A stretch of 37,314 nt of DNA from the NCBI GenBank assembly GCA_002726945.1, contig PBTB01000106.1:1-37314 (forward strand), read 5' to 3'. Below, one piece after another: positions 8,036 through 16,231 of the stretch; positions within the stretch are counted from its first letter, which is position 1, and each line of letters starts with the position of its first letter. The notes below the pieces were generated by a model, which was not told the DNA's origin, did no database searches, and saw nothing but the letters and a program-made list of their open reading frames with translations. Source of the stretch: Deltaproteobacteria bacterium (GTDB lineage Bacteria > SAR324 > NAC60-12). The position numbers and the translations under genes are program-made.

Positions 8036-8867
8036 GGTCGAGCGCAAGTGAGGTCATCGTTTGGGAAAAGGGTTGCAGTTCTGTGCTTCGGGCAGTCACA
8101 GGAATGCGGTGCAGGTACTCCATCTTGGTGACGGTGACACGCTTGTGCAGCCTGCCGTCGAACAGGTATTCCGTGACTTGCGGGTACGCCTGTTTCTGGT
8201 AAGTCTTGAATTTTGAAAAGCGCACCTCCAACTGCCAAACCGTGCCGTCCGGGTGCTGGACTTCGCGGTGCAGCGAGTGCATCCGGAAGGTGATGGGCTG
8301 GATGAAGGCGTAGGCTCCGGATTCGGGATGGCCCACACGATACAGGGCGTGGCTGTCCTCAGTGAGTTGCAGGGTGACGTGGAATCCGGAAAGACCGTAC
8401 TCCCGGAGCGTTTGCTCACGGTTCTGGGAATCACGTCCCAGCAGTCGCAAGTACCACGGCGAGGTTTCGTGCCAGTCGAATCCGGGATGCAGGGCCGTGT
8501 CGGCGTAGTTGTCCTTGTACTCAAGGTGAATGTGCAGTCGCTTCTGGAATCCCAGGGATTCCACGATGATGGCCTCGTCAGCTTTCCAGTGAATGCGCTG
8601 GCGGTAGCGGCGGTCAGGCCGCTCCACCGGATGCAGCTTGCCCTTGGCGTCCGCAACCGCTTGCAGTGGATCAAACACCTGCACCTCGGTTTCAAGGTAG
8701 ATACGCCACCAGTTGACGTGTTGATTCATTTGAAACTGGAGGTCTTCCCACGCAAGTGGTGACGTTGCGGCATGACCGGAAGCGGTGACCAGCAGCCCGG
8801 TTCCACAGAAGAGGAGAAGCCTCGACAGGCAGCGGGGAATCCGAAAAAGTGGCAAACGGCTTTTCAT
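8025..8867 (-). CDS. Hypothetical secreted protein, beta-rich
   Basis: This 280-residue protein has a signal peptide (MKSRLPLFRIPRCLSRLLLFCGTGLLV..., probable cleavage after GHAA). The mature part is rich in alternating aromatic and charged residues, which suggests beta structure. The C-terminal part (YLFDGRLHKRVTVTKMEYLH) loosely resembles outer-membrane lipoprotein-sorting (LolA/LolB-like) folds, but I cannot place it in a family. It overlaps the SurA-like gene and so may be an envelope-biogenesis partner; that is inference from context. No clear ribosome-binding site precedes the ATG. Confidence 0.65.
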   Translation of the reverse strand: MKSRLPLFRIPRCLSRLLLFCGTGLLVTASGHAATSPLAWEDLQFQMNQHVNWWRIYLETEVQVFDPLQAVADAKGKLHPVERPDRRYRQRIHWKADEAIIVESLGFQKRLHIHLEYKDNYADTALHPGFDWHETSPWYLRLLGRDSQNREQTLREYGLSGFHVTLQLTEDSHALYRVGHPESGAYAFIQPITFRMHSLHREVQHPDGTVWQLEVRFSKFKTYQKQAYPQVTEYLFDGRLHKRVTVTKMEYLHRIPVTARSTELQPFSQTMTSLALDHAR

Positions 8868-9061
8868 TCAAGAGGAGCAGTGCTAGGTTCAGCATGTCAG
8901 TTTTTGTTGGAATTCGCAAGGAATAGTGGCCGATACAGAAGCCTTTCAGAATCGGATTATCCAAGCTCTGAGTCGTTGCGTATCCCCACCTGACACCGGC
9001 AATCCGTTATGAAAGAAGCCAGAGGCTGGATCGATTTTAATCCCTTGAGGGTCTGATTCCC

Positions 9062-9080
9062 CGCAGCTTGCTGCGTTTTT
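9062..9080 (+). repeat. Short palindrome with T-run
   Basis: CGCAGC-TT-GCTGCG is followed by TTTTT, giving terminator-like geometry on the plus strand, although no plus-strand gene ends just upstream. It sits in a GATTCCCCGCAGC context and is probably half of a REP-like unit whose other variant lies at 9131-9157. Confidence 0.5.
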
Positions 9081-9130
9081 CAGCGCCGCAGGCCATAGTT
9101 TTGCCAGGCTTTTTTCAAAAGTGTCACCGA

Positions 9131-9157
9131 ATACTCCGCTGCTCTGCGGCGGGGTAT
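9131..9157 (+). repeat. REP-like palindrome
   Basis: ATACTCCGCTGC and GCGGCGGGGTAT are 12-nt arms around a TCT loop. They pair fully on the plus strand if two G-U pairs are allowed. GC-rich hairpins flanked by TATGAATTGAA-like AT sequence are typical of intergenic REP-like elements. Confidence 0.55.
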
Positions 9158-9320
9158 GAATTGAACCATAATTTTTAAAAAACCGACCTGCTCAATGCGG
9201 GAAATAACTAATGATTCCAAAGAATTAAAGGATTTGAGGAATTTTTGATGAAGTCAATAATATCCGTGCTTTAGCAAAATTTTTCGTAAGTCCTGTATAC
9301 GTTTTTTCAACTAGGCGATA

Positions 9321-9917
9321 GTGGTGAGAAATTTAGTTTTAACAATCATTTTTGTGTTATTCAGCAGTTGCAGTGCTTTTGCGGAGACTTGGGATTTTGG
9401 GATAGGCCTTCCTTTTTATTCAGGAAGAATGAAAAATTATCATCCACTGCAATTGGAAATTGGAGTGGCAAGTGTGAAAGGTTATGGCATTAATTCCAGT
9501 ATACAATCGGTAAAGAGTCACAAAGTTTCAGGGTTTACAGGAAAATTAAAATGGACAAGTTTCGATATTCATATTTTTTACAGATTTGAAAAGTACGTGC
9601 ATAGATGGGATGTTGGAGTAATGACCAATTTAAATAAATATTATGGACAAATTAATGAGATCGAATTCAATAAAAATATTACATACATTGGTCCCATGAT
9701 ACAGTATTCTACTACAATCAAAGGCTATGATCGTGAAGACGCGTATTATGGAGTCCGTATTTTTGCTTTGTCCACAAGTGAAATCAACACTCATTCATTT
9801 GACCTGACGGATGACACTACATTTCAATCTGAACATGAAAATTATAAAAGTTATATCAAAAATAATAACCCTGCATTAACTGTTGGATTGAACTTTACCA
9901 TAGGTTTTAGATTATGA
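9321..9917 (+). CDS. Predicted outer-membrane beta-barrel-like protein
   Basis: The 198-residue product has a signal peptide (MVRNLVLTIIFVLFSSCSAFA, cleavage before ETW). The mature part is made of alternating hydrophobic and polar stretches rich in Tyr, Phe, Gly and Asn (for example WDVGVMTNLNKYYG), ending in the strand-like ALTVGLNFTIGFRL. This suits a small outer-membrane barrel, though no family is recognised. GTG at 9321 is used; the next codon is also GTG. Codon use is strongly AT-biased compared with genes before 8.9 kb. Its stop overlaps the next gene (ATGA), so it heads a coupled run of envelope genes. Confidence 0.65.
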   Translation: MVRNLVLTIIFVLFSSCSAFAETWDFGIGLPFYSGRMKNYHPLQLEIGVASVKGYGINSSIQSVKSHKVSGFTGKLKWTSFDIHIFYRFEKYVHRWDVGVMTNLNKYYGQINEIEFNKNITYIGPMIQYSTTIKGYDREDAYYGVRIFALSTSEINTHSFDLTDDTTFQSEHENYKSYIKNNNPALTVGLNFTIGFRL

Positions 9918-10483
9918 AGAAACTGTTTTTTGTTCTCATGTTTATTTCAATAGCTGGCTGTTCCACACAAAAATTCACAAGAATTGAAGAAGGGGGAAAA
10001 AAGGAAATCGTTATCGGTAAAAATTACAGTGTCATCTATTGTGAATGTGAAAAAAACGAACTGCTGAACGAATTATTAGGGAAGTTGAGAGCAAGGGGGT
10101 TTCAAATTATTAAAGTCAATTCGTTTGAAGACATGAATGTCGTGAAAACAGAAAAAAACATAGTGCTTTACGGCTACAGTAAAAAGGTGCAAGGTGACAC
10201 AAAAAAATATACAACCACAAACCTTGTCAGCAGAAATGAAACTTATGACTGTGGCAAAGGGTGCAGTGTCCGTCGACGCTGGAATGAACTTGTTGTTAAT
10301 ACTGTAACCACTCCTAGTGTTTCACGAAACAACAGCGTCTTAATCTATAAAATAGATGATGCAACAGAATTGTTAATGGCCATCACTTCTGGAGATAAGT
10401 ATTCTTTGAATTTATCAACCAAAGAAGAGACAGGAAGCACGCTCAACGTCATCTCAGAAACCAAAGCATATGTCATCAAATAA
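9914..10483 (+). CDS. Hypothetical lipoprotein
   Basis: This 189-residue protein begins MKKLFFVLMFISIAGC, with an ideal lipobox (SIAGC) and lipidated Cys16. The first half holds two nearby cysteines (YCECEKN). The middle holds a second pair (DCGKGCSVRRR). The segment LLGKLRARGFQIIKVNSFED looks like a helix-strand unit. No family is recognised. It overlaps the upstream barrel-like gene by 4 nt and the next lipoprotein gene by 14 nt, pointing to one translational unit. AT-rich composition is shared across the run. Confidence 0.7.
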   Translation: MKKLFFVLMFISIAGCSTQKFTRIEEGGKKEIVIGKNYSVIYCECEKNELLNELLGKLRARGFQIIKVNSFEDMNVVKTEKNIVLYGYSKKVQGDTKKYTTTNLVSRNETYDCGKGCSVRRRWNELVVNTVTTPSVSRNNSVLIYKIDDATELLMAITSGDKYSLNLSTKEETGSTLNVISETKAYVIK

Positions 10484-11501
10484 GTTCATTGTTTTTTTAT
10501 ATGCAGTGTCTGCCTCAATCATGCTTCATGGTTGTGCAGACAGGCATCTCCTACAGCTAGAAAGAAAAATCACCAACGACTCTAAGTTCAACAAAACTGA
10601 AACGGTGGTTGTTGATTTGGAATTCAGTGAAATAGATTACTCTGAAAGAATAGTTTCGTTACATTCCAATAGAGTTTTCAAAAAAGGAGCCTTGCCGCAA
10701 AACAAGAAAATTATAATTGACGCTTTAAGTGAATCGTTATCCTTTGATGGAAAATCAGTATTTTCGCTGGAAGAATATCAACGGATTAAAAAAGACTTAA
10801 GAAAAATCAGACCTGCCGCAGGTTATAAAGATCCAAAACCAGATGCGTTAATTCGCTTAAAAGTCTCCTACAGCATCCAAACGGGGAGATATGAGAAAGA
10901 AAGGGTGTATAGTTTTTACAGAAAGGAAACACGTTGTCGATACTTAAAAAAACCGCCAAAAAAATATAAACCCTGCCGAGATACAGAAAACTCCACTTGG
11001 GATGAAATCAGATTAGACCGGAACGCATCAGGGGTAGTTGACCTGTGGTATTCTGGTGATGTCTATCTAAATGAAAATGACCAATATATTCATCATAGAA
11101 GCCTCAATGGCTATCAATCAATAACAACACTTTATCAAGATGAAAAAGTTTTGAATCAAAGTATTGCAGCGGGACTTGGCCTAATCATTAGCAATAACCT
11201 GGGAACAGTGGACTTGGCAGTCAGGTTGGAAATTGATGAAGGAAATCATAATGAGGCAATAGAGTGGTTAAAACGAGGCGAAATTGAAGTTGCCAGAAAA
11301 ATTCTGGAAAAAGATGTTACCGAAAATATGTTTGAATCATCAACTGATTATTACAATCTGGGATTAATTTACCATATCTATGGAGATTTTGAGATTGCAA
11401 GAGAATACTATGCAAAAGCCATCAATGCAGGGGGTTATAAAAGAATGTATGTTGAAGCTCTTCAAAACATCAAGGTGTTGAATGAAAAAAGTACGCTGTA
11501 A
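10470..11501 (+). CDS. Hypothetical lipoprotein with C-terminal TPR-like segment
   Basis: The 343-residue protein has a lipoprotein signal (MSSNKFIVFLYAVSASIMLHGC, Cys22). A central region of predicted strands includes a paired-cysteine motif, CRYLKKPPKKYKPC. The C-terminal part (about 270-330) reads as TPR-like helices, with YYNLGLIYHIYGDFEIAREYY as the clearest unit (cited in part). The next gene repeats this architecture, with EID...A...G..EVA at the start of the helical part and YY..G.I....G....A..YY later, so the two look like diverged paralogues. It overlaps that gene by 20 nt. Function unknown. Confidence 0.7.
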   Translation: MSSNKFIVFLYAVSASIMLHGCADRHLLQLERKITNDSKFNKTETVVVDLEFSEIDYSERIVSLHSNRVFKKGALPQNKKIIIDALSESLSFDGKSVFSLEEYQRIKKDLRKIRPAAGYKDPKPDALIRLKVSYSIQTGRYEKERVYSFYRKETRCRYLKKPPKKYKPCRDTENSTWDEIRLDRNASGVVDLWYSGDVYLNENDQYIHHRSLNGYQSITTLYQDEKVLNQSIAAGLGLIISNNLGTVDLAVRLEIDEGNHNEAIEWLKRGEIEVARKILEKDVTENMFESSTDYYNLGLIYHIYGDFEIAREYYAKAINAGGYKRMYVEALQNIKVLNEKSTL

Positions 11502-12363
11502 GGCTTGGTACCTGGTGGTGTCAATATTAATTTTTGGGTGCAGTTCTTTCTCTTCAAAAAAAACCTTTACAATCACCTATTTTACACCACCGAAAAAAAT
11601 GTTGACAAACAAGCCAATTTTGGTGAGCAATTCAACTGGAGATGGCTATCACTTGAAAAATATTTTAACTGAATTGTTGATGAACAGTGGTTATGAGGTC
11701 ATACAAGATGTCAACAGCACGGGAAAACTCATTGCACCATTTGGCATTGACCAAGCTGTTCCCACCAAGGATGTCACAGAAATCACAGTCTCGTTGGAAC
11801 TGGAAAAAACGAATGAGACTTCCAGACAAATTTCTGAAAAAATCACTTTAACTAGCTGTAATTATCTGCGAGAGAAAAATCCGTGTTCATCAAGATCTGG
11901 AATCGTGAGGAGCTTCCAAACAACCCTAAGTAAAAAAGGACAAGCAAAGATCAGGATTAAAGATTCAGGCAAGGAAACAATAACCATTGAATTCCCAATA
12001 AATGTAAAAACCGCTGGCCTACTACCAGGGGGCACGAACATACCCCTAACTCAAGCTATACAAAATATTTTAAGAAAGACGTTTGCTCCATACTTAAAGA
12101 GTCTTGTACAAGAGCAATCCACTTTTGAAATTGATAAAATGGCTGCTGATTTCATAGACAGTGGACTTTTTGAGGTTGCAAAATTACGAGTTCAGGGTCA
12201 TGAGAGTGGAGTTGGATACTACTTGACAATGGGATATATTGAAGAAAAACAAGGCAATCTATCCGGCGCAAATATGTATTATCAAGAAGGCGAAGTCAGT
12301 ACCAGCGAAAATGAATTATTTAAAAAATCAATCGAAAGAATAAATTTTTTATTGCAGCAGTGA
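11482..12363 (+). CDS. Hypothetical lipoprotein, paralogue of the preceding one
   Basis: The 293-residue product begins MKKVRCKAWYLVVSILIFGC, giving a lipobox ending at Cys20. An N-terminal domain follows (KPILVSNSTGDGYHLKNIL). The central paired-cysteine motif CNYLREKNPC corresponds to that in the upstream lipoprotein. The C-terminal helices (GLFEVAKLRV ... GYYLTMGYIEEKQGN) resemble a single TPR and align with the end of the neighbour. Start and stop are coupled to both neighbours: 20 nt overlap upstream and a possible GTGA overlap with a small downstream ORF. Role unknown; an envelope complex with the neighbouring products is a reasonable guess. Confidence 0.7.
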   Translation: MKKVRCKAWYLVVSILIFGCSSFSSKKTFTITYFTPPKKMLTNKPILVSNSTGDGYHLKNILTELLMNSGYEVIQDVNSTGKLIAPFGIDQAVPTKDVTEITVSLELEKTNETSRQISEKITLTSCNYLREKNPCSSRSGIVRSFQTTLSKKGQAKIRIKDSGKETITIEFPINVKTAGLLPGGTNIPLTQAIQNILRKTFAPYLKSLVQEQSTFEIDKMAADFIDSGLFEVAKLRVQGHESGVGYYLTMGYIEEKQGNLSGANMYYQEGEVSTSENELFKKSIERINFLLQQ

Positions 12364-12503
12364 AACGCTTTCGATTTTATCACTTCGTGTTGATGGATGG
12401 TGTAGCACGTTACTCTGGACGAGTTTTTAAAGAAGAGCACGGAGATCAGAGTCAATTTGACATCAGAACAATCGAATGGAAAAGTTCTGTACAGAATCAA
12501 TGA
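12360..12503 (+). CDS. Small hypothetical ORF coupled to the lipoprotein run
   Basis: A 47-codon frame starts with GTG overlapping the previous stop (GTGA). It reads MKRFRFYHFVLMDGVARYSG at its start and continues with a charged segment (FKEEHGDQSQFDIRTIEWK). The residue mix looks protein-like rather than random. It ends 10 nt before an inverted-repeat element, so it could be a complete small protein or a gene truncated by that insertion. No similarity is recognised and no independent ribosome-binding site is seen. Confidence 0.4.
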   Translation: MKRFRFYHFVLMDGVARYSGRVFKEEHGDQSQFDIRTIEWKSSVQNQ

Positions 12504-12513
12504 AGCAATTGAT

Positions 12514-12632
12514 AACTGATGTTACGCACTCGGATTTTAACTCATTGAAATCATTGTGGTTTTTAAATCGATCAAAATTATCACCATCAATAAAATCAAT
12601 AACTTACGCAGGGGACTGCGTAACATCAGTTG
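12514..12632. mobile_element. MITE-like element with terminal inverted repeats
   Basis: About 119 nt are bounded by AACTGATGTTACGCACT on the left and ACTGCGTAACATCAGTT on the right, which match in inverse orientation at 16 of 17 positions. The right end also carries TTACGCAG-GGGA-CTGCGTAA (12604-12623), so the end can fold on itself. The interior is AT-rich and non-coding. This is the structure expected of a non-autonomous transposon or a remnant with both ends kept. No obvious target duplication is seen. Confidence 0.6.
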
Positions 12633-12740
12633 ATAAATGACTTGCTATTCAAGAAAAGGGACGTTAGACTGCTTGCAGTGATTCTCTTTTCGGGAAGATC
12701 ATGACTTCGTATTTTTCGAACCCTAACTCATACAGGAATT

Positions 12741-14117
12741 ATGTTTAAAATTCTTTCGCGGATCTTGGCCCACGTCCTTTTCGTTGTGCTACTGGTGGGC
12801 TGTGCTTCCGCACCTCAACCAAAATCCAAGCCCAAGGCCGAAAATTTTCTAACCCTCGCAGATGTCAACGGTCAAATCTCGTTTAAGGAAAACAATAACA
12901 CTCCTGACATTCGAGTGATTCGTGCCAAGGCTAAAGCATTCATCAAGCAAAACGACCTGCGCTCAGCCAAGATACTTGCAACTAATCAAGCCACTAGTTA
13001 TGCCGTGGATGACATGGTTCGGGAATTACTGACCGAGGAGATTTACAACAACAATTTTGAAAAAATCGAAGAGTACCTTTCTAAAAATTTAGACAGTTAT
13101 GTCGTTGATAAGGAGGTTGTGGCCGAGAAGCGTATCTTTGCGAACAAGTATTATGGCATTGACACTGCCTTTAAAATAAGTCGCCAGAAAGTCCTTGTTG
13201 CTTTGCAAAAGGATCTCAAGCTCATCAACACCAGTTCAAGCACGTTAGTGGTCGTGATTACCAGTAAAAAAGGCATTGACCTGTCAGGGTCAGGGTTTCA
13301 GTTTGGCGACTTGGAGGACGCGTTGATGAACCAGATTCAAACCGACCTGAACCAGCGAGGATTGCGAGCAATGGACTTTCGGAATGCGATCACTCACTTG
13401 CAGAGCGATGCAAAAACAAAAGAACAGTTTGGAAAAATATCAAAAGAACAGTTTCTTGCGGTAGTCTCTGGAAGTCCAGCAGACCGTGCATTGCTCAACA
13501 AGCAGATTCAGGAAGCAGAGGGGTTCTATACAACCGGTCTGAGTCTGCTGCAGCAACTGGCAAAGGTGGTGGTTGAGGTCAATATCTTTTCAATCAGTGG
13601 AAACACGAAGGGGGATCTCGCTCTTTCCCTCAACGTCACAGCGAAAAACATTTCCACAGGACGGGGCGGGGCGTTTGCAAACACAGTCACCAATGTTGCT
13701 CGACGAGGCGGCCCCAACGTCATTCCGTCAGCAATGATCACCGGCCTGGTCCAAGACACCTACCAAGACCTAAAGCGTGAATTCATCCCTCAGGTTATCA
13801 AGGAGATGTCCACAATCACTGTGGGGGGGGACAAACTGATGCCTTATGAAATTGTCTTAAAAGGCTTCGACAGTCGCAACGTTCGCAGATTCAGATCTGC
13901 CTTGGATCAGAGACAAAATGATCAATTCAGATACATTGACTACGACAATACACTGGCAGGAACTCAGCCTTCGATTGTGACCATTCGTGTGCGTTACGCA
14001 GGAAAGCCCGACCGCTTGGCGGATCTGCTGATGGGTATTCTTGATGGACAACAGATTGACTTCAAGGAACCCCGTGTCGCTCCAGAGCTCAAGGATATTG
14101 TCATTGAACACCAGTGA
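12741..14117 (+). CDS. Hypothetical lipoprotein, 458 aa
   Basis: The protein has a lipoprotein signal (MFKILSRILAHVLFVVLLVGC, Cys21) followed by a Pro/Lys-rich tether (APQPKSKPKAE). Residues about 55-130 are helical. A mixed domain follows, with STLVVVITSKKGIDLSGSG and LNQRGLRAMDFRNAI. After about residue 270, ALSLNVTAKNISTGRGG leads to a C-terminal domain, YEIVLKGFDSRNVRRFRSAL ... SIVTIRVRYAG. That repeating strand-helix pattern recalls secretin- or flagellar-lipoprotein-like periplasmic domains, but no family can be named. An AGGA ribosome-binding site is near the ATG. The end overlaps a possible GTG start of the HEAT-repeat gene. GC content is higher than in the preceding island genes. Confidence 0.75.
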   Translation: MFKILSRILAHVLFVVLLVGCASAPQPKSKPKAENFLTLADVNGQISFKENNNTPDIRVIRAKAKAFIKQNDLRSAKILATNQATSYAVDDMVRELLTEEIYNNNFEKIEEYLSKNLDSYVVDKEVVAEKRIFANKYYGIDTAFKISRQKVLVALQKDLKLINTSSSTLVVVITSKKGIDLSGSGFQFGDLEDALMNQIQTDLNQRGLRAMDFRNAITHLQSDAKTKEQFGKISKEQFLAVVSGSPADRALLNKQIQEAEGFYTTGLSLLQQLAKVVVEVNIFSISGNTKGDLALSLNVTAKNISTGRGGAFANTVTNVARRGGPNVIPSAMITGLVQDTYQDLKREFIPQVIKEMSTITVGGDKLMPYEIVLKGFDSRNVRRFRSALDQRQNDQFRYIDYDNTLAGTQPSIVTIRVRYAGKPDRLADLLMGILDGQQIDFKEPRVAPELKDIVIEHQ

Positions 14118-14134
14118 ATTATTGGAGAACAAAT

Positions 14135-15001
14135 ATGAAGATTCCAATCAGGATTCTGTTGGCCGCGATTGCATTCCTCTTCATAGGAATTGGAGGCTGC
14201 ACAAAGACCATTGAGGATGCCGAGTCGCTTTACCGCAACGGGCAGGAAGAAGAGGCGTTGGATGCTGTCGAAAAATTAATGGAGCATGAAGACCCCAAAG
14301 TGCGGCAGCGAGCGGTTCGGATTGCTGGAAAGGTCGGTAACGACCGCGCCGGCAAGCTCCTAGTCCTTGCGTTGCGGGATGCCAGCCCCGTGGTGCAGGC
14401 TGAAGCCGTGCGGGGGCTCGGCGCCAATGTCTATGAACCCGGCATCCAGCCACTGCTCGAAATGCTTCCTAAGGCAGACCCTGATGTGATACAGGCGGCG
14501 GGAGGGGCTTTGGCCAGTTATGGTGCTGCCGCACTCGATAAACTGGTGCAGCTCTACACGACTCCTTCACAGAAATCCAATCGAGGTGTGTACAGGCAAG
14601 TCCTGCTTCAAGTAGGCGCACCTGCTTCAGAAGCTTTGATTGCCACCTTGAAGGGCAGATCGTTCTTTGAAAACCGGGACACCTTCATGCTGCTCAAGCA
14701 AATGCGCAATCCGAAGGTCGCAACTCTGATGCTCCCTTATTTGGAAGACGAAGAGGTCGCCGGGCAGGTAGCGGAAGCCATTGGACGCCTTGGCAGTATG
14801 GGCGTCAGCCCGACACTGGACAGTATCAAAGGCTACAAGAATGACCCTGCGGATGTTCGTGTGCTGGAGTTGCACATTCGCATTCTTGGAAAATTGAAAG
14901 ATGTCCGCGCTGCTGAAACATTGGAAGCCCTCGCAACACATCCTAGCGAGCGCATCCGCGATGCCGTGGACCGCGCGCTCTTCCAGATTCGCGGCTACTG
15001 A
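14135..15001 (+). CDS. HEAT-repeat lipoprotein
   Basis: The 288-residue product starts MKIPIRILLAAIAFLFIGIGGC, a good lipoprotein signal with Cys22. The remainder is a series of HEAT/PBS-lyase-type helical pairs, clearest in HEDPKVRQRAVRIAGKVG, DASPVVQAEAVRGLG and HPSERIRDAVDRALFQI. The first repeat after the signal (DAESLYRNGQEEEALDAVEK) is more TPR-like. Such solenoids usually scaffold protein complexes; here it would face the periplasm. ATG 14135 is preferred because GGAG lies 8 nt upstream; a GTG at 14114 overlapping the previous stop is possible. It is coupled to the 458-aa lipoprotein gene and converges with sohB 10 nt away. Confidence 0.8.
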   Translation: MKIPIRILLAAIAFLFIGIGGCTKTIEDAESLYRNGQEEEALDAVEKLMEHEDPKVRQRAVRIAGKVGNDRAGKLLVLALRDASPVVQAEAVRGLGANVYEPGIQPLLEMLPKADPDVIQAAGGALASYGAAALDKLVQLYTTPSQKSNRGVYRQVLLQVGAPASEALIATLKGRSFFENRDTFMLLKQMRNPKVATLMLPYLEDEEVAGQVAEAIGRLGSMGVSPTLDSIKGYKNDPADVRVLELHIRILGKLKDVRAAETLEALATHPSERIRDAVDRALFQIRGY

Positions 15002-15010
15002 TTTGCAGCA

Positions 15011-16147
15011 TCACATCCGGTAGGGCGGGAGTCCGGCACTGTCCGGACCTGCCCAGCCGCGTCGGGCGGACCACTCCTGCACCCACGCCGCTCCTCGGTC
15101 CAGCCAGCGATCCACCCGGTTTTTCCCGCTTTCCGTGCGGACCTCCACCACCTCGTGCCCGTCCTCCTGCTTTGCGTAGAGGTAGTCATCGCTCGTCTGC
15201 AACTCATCCACCAACCCCAGTTCCAAGGCTTTTGAGGCCAGCCAGTACTCTCCGGTCGCAATCGTGTCCAAGTCCACCCCCGGACGGTGTTCCTGAATCA
15301 ACCTCTTGAACGCACCGTGGATCGCTTCCAGGTCCGCCTGGAATTTCTCGCGTCCTTCCTCGGTGATTTCCGCAAGCGGTGTGACGGTGCGCTTGTGCTT
15401 TCCGGCGGTGAAGAGGTGATAATCCACCTCGTTCTTCTGGAGAACACGGTGGAAATTCGGAATGCCTGCGACCACACCGATGGAGCCAACGAACGCAAAG
15501 GGTGCGGCCACGATGCGATCCGCAACGGTGGCCATCATGTAACCGCCGCTGGCGGCAATGACATCCACACAAACCGTGCAGCGCAGCCCCGCCTGCCTGA
15601 GCCGAGCGAGTTGCGAACTGGCGAGTCCGTACTGTGCGACCGCTCCCCCTGGACTGCTGAGCCGTACCACCACCTCGTCTGAAGGCAAAGCGGCTCCAAG
15701 CAAAAAGGTGATCTCGTCCCGGAGTTGTTCCACCGAAGACGCGAGGATGTTGCCCTCAAAATCCAGCACATAGATGCGGTTTGAGTGCCCCTTGACGATT
15801 TCCTCCACCGACTTGCCCGCCTTCAGGTTGGCCCGGATGGACGTCACCGTTTGCTCGTCCTTGGACTTTTCTTTCTTCTTTTCGACCTTACCCTCCTTGC
15901 GCCGAGCCTTGCGCAACAGCTTGATTGCGCTCTTGGACAGGGCCGGATGCTCGATCAGCGTTTTTTCCAATTCTTCTCCGGCTTGTTCAAAGCGTTTGCT
16001 CCAGCGCCGGAAGGCCAAATGCGGCTCCTTCTCCCCGGACATGCGCTTGCGCAACAAAACCCGCAGCAGGATGATCAATCCGGCAATGCCAAAGAGCAGG
16101 ACGGAAACGTGGTAAAAGCTGAGGAACTCGTTGAGAAATTCGGTCAT
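15011..16147 (-). CDS. sohB: Inner-membrane peptidase of the SohB/S49 family
   Basis: The 378-residue protein has an N-terminal membrane helix (residues 12-32), then a charged, lysine-rich linker (about 76-98). A ClpP/crotonase-fold protease domain follows. Catalytic Ser200 lies in VIAASGGYMMA and the likely general-base Lys252 in TAGKHKRTVTP. The following ITEEGREKFQ is also characteristic. The active site is expected in the periplasm, where SohB-type enzymes act on small or damaged proteins. Compared with E. coli SohB it has a C-terminal extension. It is divergent from the MFS gene across an 84-nt intergenic gap and convergent with the HEAT lipoprotein gene. Confidence 0.9.
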   Translation of the reverse strand: MTEFLNEFLSFYHVSVLLFGIAGLIILLRVLLRKRMSGEKEPHLAFRRWSKRFEQAGEELEKTLIEHPALSKSAIKLLRKARRKEGKVEKKKEKSKDEQTVTSIRANLKAGKSVEEIVKGHSNRIYVLDFEGNILASSVEQLRDEITFLLGAALPSDEVVVRLSSPGGAVAQYGLASSQLARLRQAGLRCTVCVDVIAASGGYMMATVADRIVAAPFAFVGSIGVVAGIPNFHRVLQKNEVDYHLFTAGKHKRTVTPLAEITEEGREKFQADLEAIHGAFKRLIQEHRPGVDLDTIATGEYWLASKALELGLVDELQTSDDYLYAKQEDGHEVVEVRTESGKNRVDRWLDRGAAWVQEWSARRGWAGPDSAGLPPYRM

Positions 16148-16231
16148 TCAGGCTGGGAGCGTGTTGTTCTTGGAGATGGGAGGATCGTCTGATAGCCTAA
16201 CCGATTAGACTCAATTTGCAACGAGATTTCC

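Larger units (their letters stand above)
8868..9320. other. Intergenic junction with palindromic elements
   Basis: This 453-nt gap separates divergent genes and marks the transition from GC-rich chromosome to the AT-rich island. No gene is visible. It holds two REP-like palindromes (9055-9080 and 9131-9157) and a 12-nt word, ACCTGCTCAATG at 9186-9197, that also occurs at 332-343. Beyond about 9200 the sequence is AT-rich. Confidence 0.5.
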
